DNA of 64,000 nucleotides from Paenibacillus lignilyticus (lineage in GTDB: Bacteria; Bacillota; Bacilli; Paenibacillales; Paenibacillaceae), in assembly GCF_017942085.1 (NCBI RefSeq), contig NZ_JAGKSP010000001.1, forward strand, positions 62,001 through 126,000. The letters run 5' to 3'. How positions within the stretch are numbered: position 1 is the first letter of the stretch; every line of letters starts with the position of its first letter. The notes below the pieces were generated by a model. It ran no database searches. It was not told the DNA's origin and saw nothing but the letters and a program-made list of their open reading frames with translations. Position numbers and translations under genes: made by a program. Shown here in pieces: positions 1-8,068 of the stretch.

Positions 1-991
1 GCGCGGATTCCTGTACACCTTCATTGCCAAATACCTCAGGTGCCACCTTGAAGAATCGTGCTGCTTCTTCCGGATCATTCACTACGGGAGGATACCCATC
101 CCGGTACTCCAGTTCTGCCGTTGCGCCATAGATCGCCGCAGTTTGTGTCACGATCGTTCTCAGCCTGCTTTGAATAAAGGATCGGACCTCATCGGTGAAC
201 GTGCGAACTGTCCCCGTCATCCGGCAACGTTCCGCAATGACATTGGCCGTCGAGCCTGCATGGATCGAACCGATCGACACAACGGCAGGATCTAACGGGT
301 TCACGTTTCGGCTTACGATCGACTGGATCGCTTGTACAATGGCCGATGCGACCAAGACTGCGTCGACGGTTTCATGCGGTAGTCCGCCATGTCCGCCTTT
401 GCCAGTAATATCGATATAAATTTCATCCGGCGCTGCCATGAACGGCCCCGGTTTCGTTGCGGCCAGACCATATGGAAGCGGTGTCCAGAGATGTACGCCA
501 TAGATAGCATCAACGCCGTCGAGCGCCCCGCCCGCGATCATCCCCATCGCACCGCCGGGCGATACTTCTTCGGCAGGCTGGAAGATCAATCTTCTTTCCC
601 CTGCGAAATGTTCTTTATTTTCACTATAGAAGCGGGCAATAGCAAGCATCGTTGCTGTATGCGCGTCATGACCGCAAGCATGCATAACACCGGGTACCTT
701 CGAAATGTACGCCGTTTGTTTCTCATCTTGGATGGGAAGTGCATCGATATCGGTTCGAAGTGCAATGACCGGTCCCGGCTTATCGCCATATATGGAAGCG
801 ACCAATCCGTAACCTCCGCCGACTCTGGTCTTCACTTCACAGCCTATCTCTGCCAGCTGCTGCTCGATCCAGCGAGATGTTTCCTTCTCATGAAAAGATA
901 ATTCCGGATGCTGATGCATATACCTGCGCCACTGCACCATATTCGGATAGACAGTTTGCAGCTGTGCTTCCATCTTGTTTGTTATACTCAC
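1..991 (-). CDS. M20 family amidohydrolase (partial, C-terminus off the left edge)
   Basis: Zinc-dependent amidohydrolase of the M20D family (hippurate hydrolase, N-acyl-amino-acid or N-acetyl-diaminopimelate deacetylase type), which cleaves an acyl group from an amino acid. The translation shows the histidine-rich metal motif HACGHDAHTATMLA near residue 105 and a QPAEEVSPGG segment carrying the catalytic acid pair, followed by the dimerisation domain; the frame is still open at base 1. The GTG at 991 is preferred because GAGGGGG lies 9 nt upstream, while the in-frame ATG at 973 has no ribosome binding site. The exact substrate cannot be told from sequence. It is divergent from the yugN-like gene. 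Confidence 0.88.
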   Translation of the reverse strand, partial: MSITNKMEAQLQTVYPNMVQWRRYMHQHPELSFHEKETSRWIEQQLAEIGCEVKTRVGGGYGLVASIYGDKPGPVIALRTDIDALPIQDEKQTAYISKVPGVMHACGHDAHTATMLAIARFYSENKEHFAGERRLIFQPAEEVSPGGAMGMIAGGALDGVDAIYGVHLWTPLPYGLAATKPGPFMAAPDEIYIDITGKGGHGGLPHETVDAVLVASAIVQAIQSIVSRNVNPLDPAVVSIGSIHAGSTANVIAERCRMTGTVRTFTDEVRSFIQSRLRTIVTQTAAIYGATAELEYRDGYPPVVNDPEEAARFFKVAPEVFGNEGVQESA

Positions 992-1136
992 GCTTACAAA
1001 CCCCCTCGCTCACAATTGACTTATGCTCTATTGTACCAGAATGAGAGAGTGAACTGAAATTTGTTTTTTGGCGATTTTAGGCAACATTTTTCGTAAATAT
1101 GTCACTTTTTGCGCCTTGAGGCAACGGGAGTTAGGC

Positions 1137-1165
1137 TTGCACTGGTGCATGAAAAATACTATCAT
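1137..1165 (+). promoter_or_regulatory. Sigma-A promoter of yugN-ftsW
   Basis: TTGCAC (1137-1142), a 17-bp spacer, then TATCAT (1160-1165), 45 bp upstream of the yugN-like start codon. Confidence 0.6.
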
Positions 1166-1210
1166 GAATAAGAAGAAAACCTGTTCTGAAGCTTGAAGGA
1201 GGATCACCCT

Positions 1211-1555
1211 ATGATTATTGAGAATACAGGCCTGAACGGCATGACTAGCGAACTCGCGCACCTTGACGAGTCGGCGGAGAAGCTTGGCTTTGTTCGCTGG
1301 CAATGGGAATATTACCGCGCTACGTACGACCTGAAGCTGGAAGACCGCACAAATCGTGAAGAATACTTCCTGCGCTTCAATGTCCGCGCAATTGAAGGTA
1401 AGCTGGAGTCCTCTCACGCTGTGCTGCAAGTGGAATCCGTTTATATCGGACGAGCTACGTTCCCGCATGGTCTGGACTATGAATCGCCTGTACCTCAGCC
1501 GATTCTGAATGCGGCAACTCAACGTCTGCAAGAATTGAAGAAATTGCTTGCCTAG
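1211..1555 (+). CDS. yugN: YugN-like family protein
   Basis: Small soluble protein of about 114 residues resembling the YugN-like family of Bacilli; its biochemical role is not known. The sequence is mixed alpha/beta with many acidic residues and no signal peptide or membrane segment. GAAGGAGG ends 7 nt before the ATG at 1211; an in-frame TTG at 1193 overlaps that ribosome binding site and is rejected. The stop codon lies directly before the ftsW reading frame, so the two genes are probably cotranscribed from the promoter at 1137-1165. Confidence 0.75.
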   Translation: MIIENTGLNGMTSELAHLDESAEKLGFVRWQWEYYRATYDLKLEDRTNREEYFLRFNVRAIEGKLESSHAVLQVESVYIGRATFPHGLDYESPVPQPILNAATQRLQELKKLLA

Positions 1556-1561
1556 TTGGCT

Positions 1562-2749
1562 ATGAAGCCACAAACGACGAAAACAAAGACACTCGGCCTG
1601 CGCGGCAGGCCGGATTTCTTGCTTCTGGTGCTCACGCTGCTTTTAGTCGGCTTTGGTCTTGTTATGGTGTTCAGCGCAAGTTCAAACACGGCTGTGATTT
1701 CGAAAGCCTCGAATTTCGACGCCTTGTATTATACGAAGCGACAGCTGATGTGGGCCGTCTTAGGAACGATCTCGATGTTCGTAGTGATGAACATCCCCTA
1801 TACCGTGTTCAAAAAAGGCTTCATCCTCTACTTCATCCCCGTTATGATTACGCTCATTTTGGTCCCTTTTGTCGGCAAAGAATTAAACGGTGCTCAAAGC
1901 TGGCTCTATATCGGGCCGATCGGCATTCAGCCCACCGAATTCGTCAAGCTGGGTCTCATCCTTTATTTAGGCTCACTGATTGCCAAGAAAGGCGAGAAGT
2001 TTAGAGATTTCAAAAAAGGGCTCGTCCCGGTCTTCGTCATTATCGGAATCATTTGCTTAATCATCATGATGCAGCCCGATTTGGGTGCTTGTATCGTTAT
2101 CGGTGCTTGCTCCATAATTATCATCGTTGCCGGCGGGGCCAACCTAAAGCAATTATTTCTCGCAGGCATTATTATTTGTTCCGTTGTCGCATCCTGGGCC
2201 AGCATTTCAATCATGAATGATCATGACGACTGGCAGTACCGGATCAATCGTTTCACGGCGTTTATGGATCCGCTATCGGATGAACAGAACAGCACCTTTC
2301 ACTTATCGCGCTCTCTGCAAGCGCTTGGGCACGGCGGCATTACCGGCGCTGGCTTCGGGCACAGCGTACAGAAGCTGAAATATTTGCCTTATCCTTACAG
2401 CGACTTCATCTTCTCCATCATCGCCGAAGAATTCGGCTTTATCGGAAGTCTGCTCTTCCTGCTCTTCTATTTATTTTTCCTCTGGCGAGGATTACTCGTT
2501 GCCGTTCGATGTCCCGATAGCTACGGTACCATCGTCGGGGTCGGCATCGTCGGGTTGTTCGCCGTTCAAACACTCGTTAACATCGGCGGTGTGACCGGCG
2601 CAATTCCGATCACGGGTGTAACGCTCCCGTTTGTCAGCCATGGCGGCTCCTCGCTCATTGTTTCATTGCTAAGCATGGGCATACTGCTCAGCATCTCGCG
2701 TGAATATAACAAGCCGGATAAGCCGCAGCAACAGCGACGCAGTCGATAA
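1562..2749 (+). CDS. ftsW: FtsW/RodA/SpoVE family peptidoglycan glycosyltransferase
   Basis: Polytopic SEDS-family protein that polymerises lipid II into glycan strands together with a class B PBP. About 395 residues with roughly ten hydrophobic segments. It carries the family segment LPFVSHGGSSLI near residue 350, the counterpart of the FISYGGSSL motif of FtsW and SpoVE, and an RINRFTAFMDP segment in the large extracytoplasmic loop. The ATG at 1562 is 6 nt after the yugN stop and has no clear Shine-Dalgarno of its own, so translation is probably coupled; an in-frame TTG at 1556 is an alternative. FtsW is favoured over RodA on the C-terminal motif, but SpoVE cannot be ruled out. Confidence 0.85.
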   Translation: MKPQTTKTKTLGLRGRPDFLLLVLTLLLVGFGLVMVFSASSNTAVISKASNFDALYYTKRQLMWAVLGTISMFVVMNIPYTVFKKGFILYFIPVMITLILVPFVGKELNGAQSWLYIGPIGIQPTEFVKLGLILYLGSLIAKKGEKFRDFKKGLVPVFVIIGIICLIIMMQPDLGACIVIGACSIIIIVAGGANLKQLFLAGIIICSVVASWASISIMNDHDDWQYRINRFTAFMDPLSDEQNSTFHLSRSLQALGHGGITGAGFGHSVQKLKYLPYPYSDFIFSIIAEEFGFIGSLLFLLFYLFFLWRGLLVAVRCPDSYGTIVGVGIVGLFAVQTLVNIGGVTGAIPITGVTLPFVSHGGSSLIVSLLSMGILLSISREYNKPDKPQQQRRSR

Positions 2750-2750
2750 T

Positions 2751-2788
2751 ACAAGAAAGGCATGCCCCCAGGGGCATGCCTTTCTTGT
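2751..2788. terminator. Bidirectional terminator between ftsW and the asp23-family gene
   Basis: A perfect 18-bp inverted repeat with a two-base centre (arms 2751-2768 and 2771-2788). A-rich and T-rich outer ends let it work on both strands, and it lies between two convergent genes. Confidence 0.85.
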
Positions 2789-2797
2789 TCCAATCCA

Positions 2798-3175
2798 TTA
2801 TTTCAGCCTTGCAAGCTCTTCGATTTCTTCTTCCTTGAAGGCTACGCCTTCAACCTTGATGTTCACTTCAACGACGTGAAGTCCTGTCATGTTCGCAACC
2901 GTTTCGCGTACATTCTCCTGCAGTTGACGGCAAACTTCTTGAATCGGAATGCCATATTTCACGATGATTCTTAAATCGATCGCGGCTTCCAGCTGGCCCA
3001 CTTCGACCGATACGCCTTTTTGTGCGTTCTTCCCGCTCAGGCGTTTCGCCAGCCCTTCGGAAATACCTCCAGACATAGCAGCAATGCCCGGAGTCTCAAG
3101 TGCAGCCAGTCCCGCGATGGTGGCGACTACGTCGTCTGAAATACGTATGATGCCGGTTTGAAGCTCTTCTGTCAT
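2798..3175 (-). CDS. Asp23/Gls24 family envelope stress protein
   Basis: Member of the Asp23/Gls24 (DUF322) family, cytoplasmic or membrane-associated proteins linked to cell-envelope stress in Firmicutes. 125 residues. The family features are visible: an ISDDVVATIAGLAALETPGI start, an IDLRIIVKYGIPI strand and a VEVNIKVEGV end. The ATG at 3175 is chosen because AGGAG lies 8 nt upstream; the GTG at 3184 directly abuts that site. It has its own promoter (3207-3235) and looks monocistronic. Confidence 0.88.
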   Translation of the reverse strand: MTEELQTGIIRISDDVVATIAGLAALETPGIAAMSGGISEGLAKRLSGKNAQKGVSVEVGQLEAAIDLRIIVKYGIPIQEVCRQLQENVRETVANMTGLHVVEVNIKVEGVAFKEEEIEELARLK

Positions 3176-3206
3176 GCCACTCACTCCTCGTTCACCTTAT
3201 GTTTCC

Positions 3207-3235
3207 ATTGTAATGGAACGGCACATCCGAAGCAA
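3207..3235 (-). promoter_or_regulatory. Sigma-A promoter of the asp23-family gene
   Basis: Read on the minus strand: TTGCTT (3235-3230), a 17-bp spacer, then TACAAT (3212-3207), about 30 bp upstream of the start codon. Confidence 0.6.
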
Positions 3236-3271
3236 GGCAAATACAATGTTGTTTGGTTGTTTCCGGATGAT

Positions 3272-4828
3272 TTAGGAAGCAATCTGAATCGTCTGCTCAT
3301 CCTGATCCCAACTAACGGTATAACCGAAGCTCTCCCCTACGAATCTTAACGGAATCATCATATGACCGTTTAACAGTTTGCCCGGTGCATCTAATGTGAC
3401 GCTCCTTCCATTTACTACGGCCTGCAATTTTCCAATCGTTAAAGTAATGACCGTACTGCCTCTCTTAGCCGTAATCGTTTTGCTGCGTACATCATAATTC
3501 ACTGTAGCTCCCAGCGCTGTGAACAGTTCTCTCATCGGCAAGTACAGCCTCCCTCGCGCGACGACCGGTTCGGTTGTTAAACGCAGCGGCTGACCGTCGA
3601 GCAACAGCTTTAACCCATTATTAGCCTGAGGCTGCTTAACGGAAGTATCTTTGAAGGCCATAATATGGCTGCTTGATTGACCGGAGTATACCGTAAAATA
3701 CGTTCCGTCTTCATCCAGTACGAGTGAGCCGGATGGGTAGCCCGAATCCGGCGTCAACAATATTCGCCAGGATCCGTCTTGATTGACCATTAGAATTCTT
3801 CCGAATTCTTGCCAGAACACAATCCGTCCCGCACTATCCTTAACGGCGTTGCCGGCAACGCCGCCTGTATGTAACGTCGTCAATCGTTTGCCTGTCATAT
3901 CGAACGTTTCGATCTGGTTCCCGGATGGATAATATAACACGCCGTCAATCAACCTCGTCTGTCCGGGATTTGATGGAGAAATCGTCTCCGGCTTATACAG
4001 CACTTGACCGTTATCCGAGACGATGTAAAAGGCTTCTCCACCGATTGCAAAACCGCCGTCAATTGCAAGAGGCGCCTCCCTGAGCACTCCCATGCCACGG
4101 AGCTCAGTTCGCCATAACGGGAACCCATCTTGATCAAAAGCATGCAGAGTGGAAATATCCACAAAGGATTTGGTGGACCCATCCTCCTGATAGATTTGAT
4201 ACGCCAATGGATCTTTTGCATCGACTTCTACTCGCAGAACCGTCCGCAGGACCACCGTTATACCTGAGTCGGACACGGCTACAGGCGATAATACACCAGC
4301 CTCCGTTATCTGATCCTTCCAAAGCAGCTTCCCATTACGATCAACCGCATAGACTGTGCCTGTTAAGTTCGAGACCGTAAAGATCACATCATGATCGACG
4401 GTAGGCACTCCGGTCGTCGTATCATTAGGCGGCGCAAAGGACCACAGCAGCTCGCCTGTTGCTGCATCCAATGCCCGCAGTGCACCGTCAGCTACATATA
4501 TACGTTTAGTGCTATCATCTATGGTCGGCGTTCTGGATGCCAGAGGCAAGTAGCGCTTCCATACAATCTTGCCGTCCTTTGTGATTGCATATAAGGTTCC
4601 TGCTTCATGATCCTCTGAACTGATAACATATAGCAGACCGTGCGATGACATCTTCAGATTGCCTATGTATCCGGGAACCGCGATATTCCATTCCTGGCGG
4701 ATAAATGGATCATTTCCGGAGGCGTCCCCAGCTGCCTCCTCGCCAGGTATCAACAGTGTTCCGAGCAGCAGAATAATTGCGATGAATATTCCTCCGACTT
4801 TACGTGAGAATAACGAATGATCATACAA
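3272..4828 (-). CDS. Secreted PQQ-like repeat protein with C-terminal stalk domain
   Basis: Exported protein of about 518 residues. The N-terminus has a basic stretch and a hydrophobic segment (about residues 10-28), a signal peptide or anchor. The middle (about 50-390) is made of repeated blades of the PQQ/BamB beta-propeller type, with phrases such as LRALDAATGELLWSF and VYAVDRNGKLLWKD. The last 110 residues match the copper-amine-oxidase N-terminal-like stalk domain (VNGRSVTLDAPG, MMIPLRFVGESFG), common in Paenibacillus surface proteins. TTG at 4828 is preferred because AGGGAGAG lies 9 nt upstream; longer in-frame starts up to 4936 lack such a site. Function is unknown; an extracytoplasmic scaffold or wall-associated role is inferred. 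Confidence 0.75.
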   Translation of the reverse strand: MYDHSLFSRKVGGIFIAIILLLGTLLIPGEEAAGDASGNDPFIRQEWNIAVPGYIGNLKMSSHGLLYVISSEDHEAGTLYAITKDGKIVWKRYLPLASRTPTIDDSTKRIYVADGALRALDAATGELLWSFAPPNDTTTGVPTVDHDVIFTVSNLTGTVYAVDRNGKLLWKDQITEAGVLSPVAVSDSGITVVLRTVLRVEVDAKDPLAYQIYQEDGSTKSFVDISTLHAFDQDGFPLWRTELRGMGVLREAPLAIDGGFAIGGEAFYIVSDNGQVLYKPETISPSNPGQTRLIDGVLYYPSGNQIETFDMTGKRLTTLHTGGVAGNAVKDSAGRIVFWQEFGRILMVNQDGSWRILLTPDSGYPSGSLVLDEDGTYFTVYSGQSSSHIMAFKDTSVKQPQANNGLKLLLDGQPLRLTTEPVVARGRLYLPMRELFTALGATVNYDVRSKTITAKRGSTVITLTIGKLQAVVNGRSVTLDAPGKLLNGHMMIPLRFVGESFGYTVSWDQDEQTIQIAS

Positions 4829-4869
4829 GAAACTCAGCTCTCCCTTTCCATTACCTGTTATATTATTCC

Positions 4870-4899
4870 AACATAAATGTCTCCCCCTGAAATTGTCAA
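4870..4899 (-). promoter_or_regulatory. Candidate promoter of the PQQ-repeat gene
   Basis: Minus strand: TTGACA (4899-4894), an 18-bp spacer, then TATGTT (4875-4870). The -35 is consensus and the -10 is weak. It lies back to back with the antiporter promoter. Confidence 0.45.
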
Positions 4900-4927
4900 T
4901 CTTCTTTGAATGTTGTCGATTACCAAG

Positions 4928-4956
4928 TTTACACATTCGCCATTTTCAGCTATAGT
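4928..4956 (+). promoter_or_regulatory. Sigma-A promoter of the cation antiporter
   Basis: TTTACA (4928-4933), a 17-bp spacer, then TATAGT (4951-4956), about 50 bp before the GTG start. Confidence 0.65.
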
Positions 4957-5004
4957 GTTAACAGATTTCCAATATTACCACTTGAAGAACGAGGTGCCTT
5001 GACT

Positions 5005-6066
5005 GTGAATCAGAAATTGTTTTTTACTTTGCTAATCGGACTGTTTGTATTAAGCGGAATAAGTCACTATGCGCATTTCGGCACGACCGTTGAATTTATC
5101 ATTTCAGCAGCTGCGATCTTGTTTGTAGCCGGCTTTCTGGGCAAAGCTACCGAGAGCGTCGCGCACTATGCCGGTCAGCGGCTTGGCGGCTTCCTGAATG
5201 CTACGTTCGGAAATGCGGCGGAATTGATCATTGCGATATTCCTTGTCCGCGAAGGACTATTCGATATGGTAAAAGCCAGCATCACCGGTTCCATTATCGG
5301 TAACCTTCTACTCGTACTGGGTGCCAGCGTTCTGCTTGGCGGCTTGAAGTATAAAGAGCAGAAATTCAATGTGCAGCTTGCCAGCCATAACTCTTCGCTC
5401 ATGATCCTGGCTGTCATCGCGCTTGCCATTCCTGCGATCTTTATTACCAATCAGCATTTCTCAGCGGACAGCACCAAATTCCTCAGCATTACGATTGCGA
5501 TCATTCTCATAGTCGCTTATGTGCTCTGGCTCATTTTCTCAATGGTCACGCACAAGGACATTCTCGAGGATGTCGAAGAAACTACACCCGATCACGGCGA
5601 AGAACCCGCTTGGTCGAAAAATACGTCCGTCATATTCCTCATCCTTGCGACCGTTATGACGGCTTTCGTCAGCGAATGGCTCGTTAGCACCCTACATACG
5701 TTTACAGCTGATTTCGGCTTCTCTGAAGTGTTTGTCGGTGCCTTCCTGATTGCGATCGTCGGTAATGCGGCAGAACACAGTGCAGCCGTCTTGCTCGCGA
5801 TGAAGAACAAAATCGGAGCCGCAGTAGAAATTGCAGTCGGCAGCAGTTTGCAAATCGCCTTGTTTGTTGCCCCGGTTCTTATCCTGGTCAGTACACTGTT
5901 TGGACCTACGATGGATATCGTGTTCACTCCGATTGAGCTTACAGCGATTGCCGTATCCGTCTTTATTGCCAAGTCCATCTCCAAGGACGGCAAGACGAAC
6001 TGGTATGAAGGCGCGTTGCTCTTGATCGTTTACATCATTCTGGGTATTTCATTCTACCTGGTCTAG
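5005..6066 (+). CDS. cax: Calcium/proton antiporter of the CaCA (Cax) family
   Basis: Inner-membrane exchanger expelling Ca2+ against H+. 353 residues with about eleven hydrophobic segments in two related halves. Each half carries the alpha-repeat signature: FGNAAELIIAI near residue 70 and VGNAAEHSAAVLLA near residue 253, whose acidic residues coordinate the cation. A charged loop near the middle (DILEDVEETTPDHGEE) separates the halves. The GTG at 5005 is preferred because GAGGTG lies 8 nt upstream. The gene has its own promoter and terminator and is therefore a single-gene unit. Confidence 0.9.
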   Translation: MNQKLFFTLLIGLFVLSGISHYAHFGTTVEFIISAAAILFVAGFLGKATESVAHYAGQRLGGFLNATFGNAAELIIAIFLVREGLFDMVKASITGSIIGNLLLVLGASVLLGGLKYKEQKFNVQLASHNSSLMILAVIALAIPAIFITNQHFSADSTKFLSITIAIILIVAYVLWLIFSMVTHKDILEDVEETTPDHGEEPAWSKNTSVIFLILATVMTAFVSEWLVSTLHTFTADFGFSEVFVGAFLIAIVGNAAEHSAAVLLAMKNKIGAAVEIAVGSSLQIALFVAPVLILVSTLFGPTMDIVFTPIELTAIAVSVFIAKSISKDGKTNWYEGALLLIVYIILGISFYLV

Positions 6067-6071
6067 CCTGC

Positions 6072-6107
6072 AAAAAGACGTTCCGTCATTTGACGGAACG
6101 TCTTTTT
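6072..6107 (+). terminator. Terminator after the antiporter
   Basis: A 17-bp inverted repeat (6072-6088 and 6091-6107) ending in a T-run, 5 nt after the stop codon. Confidence 0.85.
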
Positions 6108-6117
6108 GGTTTAGTAT

Positions 6118-6146
6118 AAAAAAAGAGCAGCTGCGAAATCGCGGCT
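6118..6146 (-). terminator. Terminator of ylaN
   Basis: On the minus strand a short hairpin (AGCCGCGA / TCGCAGCT, one G-U pair) is followed by a seven-base T-run. It overlaps the end of ylaN. Confidence 0.6.
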
Positions 6147-6426
6147 ACCCGTTTAACGCCTCATACAACTGCGCCAAGTTTCTTTCCAATTTGTTGATAA
6201 TTTCTTTGCCGACCGTTTCGCCGACAAGTCCTGCACGAATCGCAAAATCGATTTCTCTGGAAAAGCCGTATATTTGAGTGTCCAATACTTCTTCATAAAG
6301 CGGACATTTTCTCGTCGCCAAATTTTCCATTTGCACTTCGATCAACTTTTCGATTTTGGTGGCATCCTCGTGAAGGAGATTGAGCGCTTTTTGATGCAGA
6401 TGAATAAGAACATCGGATGAAGACAT
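6145..6426 (-). CDS. ylaN: YlaN family protein, Fur-linked iron homeostasis factor
   Basis: 93-residue cytoplasmic protein that closely matches Bacillus YlaN, including the KCPLYEEVLDTQIYGFSREI core. In Bacillus and Staphylococcus YlaN has been linked to iron metabolism; it binds Fe(II) and Fur and relieves Fur repression. The protein is mostly helical with no membrane segment. The ATG at 6426 follows AAGGAGGAG at good spacing. In Bacillus subtilis ylaN sits directly next to ftsW; here the pair is about 3.4 kb apart in opposite orientation, a rearranged remnant of that neighbourhood. Confidence 0.92.
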   Translation of the reverse strand: MSSSDVLIHLHQKALNLLHEDATKIEKLIEVQMENLATRKCPLYEEVLDTQIYGFSREIDFAIRAGLVGETVGKEIINKLERNLAQLYEALNG

Positions 6427-6510
6427 CGTACTCCTCCTTAATGCGTGATACTAATCCATTTATCTATTCTTTATATTAGTCGAAATCAACGGAATGTACA
6501 AGGTCAAAAC

Positions 6511-6543
6511 AATAAGCGCCTCGCCGATATCTCGGCGAGGCGC
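6511..6543 (-). terminator. Terminator of the HPr-like gene
   Basis: Perfect 12-bp GC-rich stem (6516-6527 with 6532-6543) and a 4-base loop, followed on the minus strand by TTATTGTTTT. Confidence 0.8.
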
Positions 6544-6565
6544 TATATGTGATTATAAGGAACAG

Positions 6566-6805
6566 CTATTCAACTACGTTTACTTTAAGATTATGTTTCT
6601 CGAACACTGCTGCCAGTGCCGCTTTCGCTTCTTCAGCGTCAGCACCATGGACGTGGAGCTCATAGGAATGTCCGCCGACCAATGTCGTGAATAGACCGAG
6701 GATGCTCTTAACGTCAATGTATTTATTCTCGGCTTGGAGTACAATGGACGATTGGAATTTGTTGGCCGTTTGGGAAATATCAACGATTGCCGCGTTATTG
6801 GACAT
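6566..6805 (-). CDS. HPr-family protein lacking the phosphorylatable histidine
   Basis: 79-residue HPr/Crh-type fold. The segment FQSSIVLQAENKYIDVKS aligns without gaps to residues 29-46 of Bacillus HPr. The regulatory Ser46 is therefore kept (Ser34 here, in VKSILGLF), as is the following hydrophobic patch. The first strand and the GIHARPAT loop with His15 are missing: the His15 position is Asn3. An in-frame TAA lies 24 nt upstream of the ATG and GGAGGG lies 6 nt before it, so the short N-terminus is real. It cannot carry phosphate from Enzyme I at His15. By analogy with Crh it may act only through Ser phosphorylation by HPr kinase and CcpA, but this is inference. It is a single gene with its own terminator. 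Confidence 0.85.
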   Translation of the reverse strand: MSNNAAIVDISQTANKFQSSIVLQAENKYIDVKSILGLFTTLVGGHSYELHVHGADAEEAKAALAAVFEKHNLKVNVVE

Positions 6806-6883
6806 GGGAATCCCTCCATAATTTAGTTATTTTCGCTAGCTTCATTCATCATAACCCGATTCTTGTATTCCTTCAAGGGAATT

Positions 6884-7999
6884 TTACTTTAAGTTTTCCG
6901 GATTGAGGCCTTCCAGTTCAGGAATGACGAAATGCCCGTCCTTACGGATCAAACGATCATCGAAATACACTTCGCCGCCGCCGTATTCCGGTCTTTGAAT
7001 GAGGACAAGATCCCAGTGAACTGCGGAACGATTACCGTTATCGGTTTCCTCGTAAGCTTGTCCCGGAGTAAAGTGCAGGCTGCCTGCGATTTTCTCATCG
7101 AACAAAATATCTTTCATCGGATGCAGAATGTACGGGTTAAAGCCAAGGCTGAACTCGCCAATGTAACGCGCACCTTCATCCATGTCCAGAATTTCGTTCA
7201 GCTTCTCGGTATTGTTGCTTGTCGCTTCGACGATTTTGCCGTCTTTGAACGTAAACTTAATGTTCTCGAACGTGACGCCGGAATATACCGATGGCGAGTT
7301 GTATGTGATCGTACCTTGGACGGAATCACGAATCGGACAGCTGAACACTTCGCCGTCCGGAATGTTCTTCTGACCGGAACATTTCTCTGCACCGATCCCT
7401 TTAATCGAGAACGTCAGATCCGTTCCCGGGGAAACGATGCGTACTTTGTCGGTTTTCTTCATCAGCTCTTCGAGCGGGTCCATCGCCTTGTCCATCTTCG
7501 CATAGTCAAGGTTGCATACGTTAAAGTAGAAGTCCTCGAACGCTTCCGTGCTCATGTTCGCCAATTGCGCCATGGAATCGTTCGGGTAACGCAGAACTAC
7601 CCACTTCGTATGCTTTACACGCTGCTCGGAGTGGATCGGGTGACGGTAATATTTTTCGTACAGGTTCATCTTGTCACTCGGCACATCAGCCAGGGAATTA
7701 ATGTTCTCTCCGGCGCGAATCGCTATGTATCCATCCATGGCTTCCATTCGTTTCAAGTCAAACGATGCCCACAGCTTAATTTGCTCTTCTGTCGCATTCA
7801 TCAGCATCGAACGCAATACGGAACGGTCACTTGTCTCAACGAAAGGACGTCCGCCTTTCTTAGCCACTTCTTCGACGATGCATTTCGCAAGCTCTCGCTC
7901 CGATCCAATCATATCGATAAGGACATTCTCTCCAGGCTGTACATTGATGGAGTATCCGACTAAATTTTCTGCAAGCTTCTGCATACGAGGATCGCGCAT
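6884..7999 (-). CDS. M29 family aminopeptidase
   Basis: Cytoplasmic metallo-aminopeptidase of the AmpS/aminopeptidase T family, releasing N-terminal amino acids from peptides. 371 residues, the usual family length. The metal ligands expected for M29 can be seen: Glu in PDGEVFSCP, Glu in YIGEFSLGFNP, His in LHFTPGQAY, and His and Asp in AVHWDLVLIQ. A GGEVYFDDRLI end is typical. The start ATG at 7999 is preceded by CTGGAGG. It appears to stand alone between two other minus-strand genes. Confidence 0.92.
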   Translation of the reverse strand: MRDPRMQKLAENLVGYSINVQPGENVLIDMIGSERELAKCIVEEVAKKGGRPFVETSDRSVLRSMLMNATEEQIKLWASFDLKRMEAMDGYIAIRAGENINSLADVPSDKMNLYEKYYRHPIHSEQRVKHTKWVVLRYPNDSMAQLANMSTEAFEDFYFNVCNLDYAKMDKAMDPLEELMKKTDKVRIVSPGTDLTFSIKGIGAEKCSGQKNIPDGEVFSCPIRDSVQGTITYNSPSVYSGVTFENIKFTFKDGKIVEATSNNTEKLNEILDMDEGARYIGEFSLGFNPYILHPMKDILFDEKIAGSLHFTPGQAYEETDNGNRSAVHWDLVLIQRPEYGGGEVYFDDRLIRKDGHFVIPELEGLNPENLK

Positions 8000-8068
8000 T
8001 GTTCAATAACCTCCAGTTAATAAATTCATAACCTATCCTACCATTTTTCAAGCTGTGATGCACGAAGG

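Noticed and set aside
6932..7963. 343-codon open frame opposite the M29 aminopeptidase
   Set aside because: The opposite strand encodes a complete enzyme with all metal ligands; this frame has no recognisable domain.
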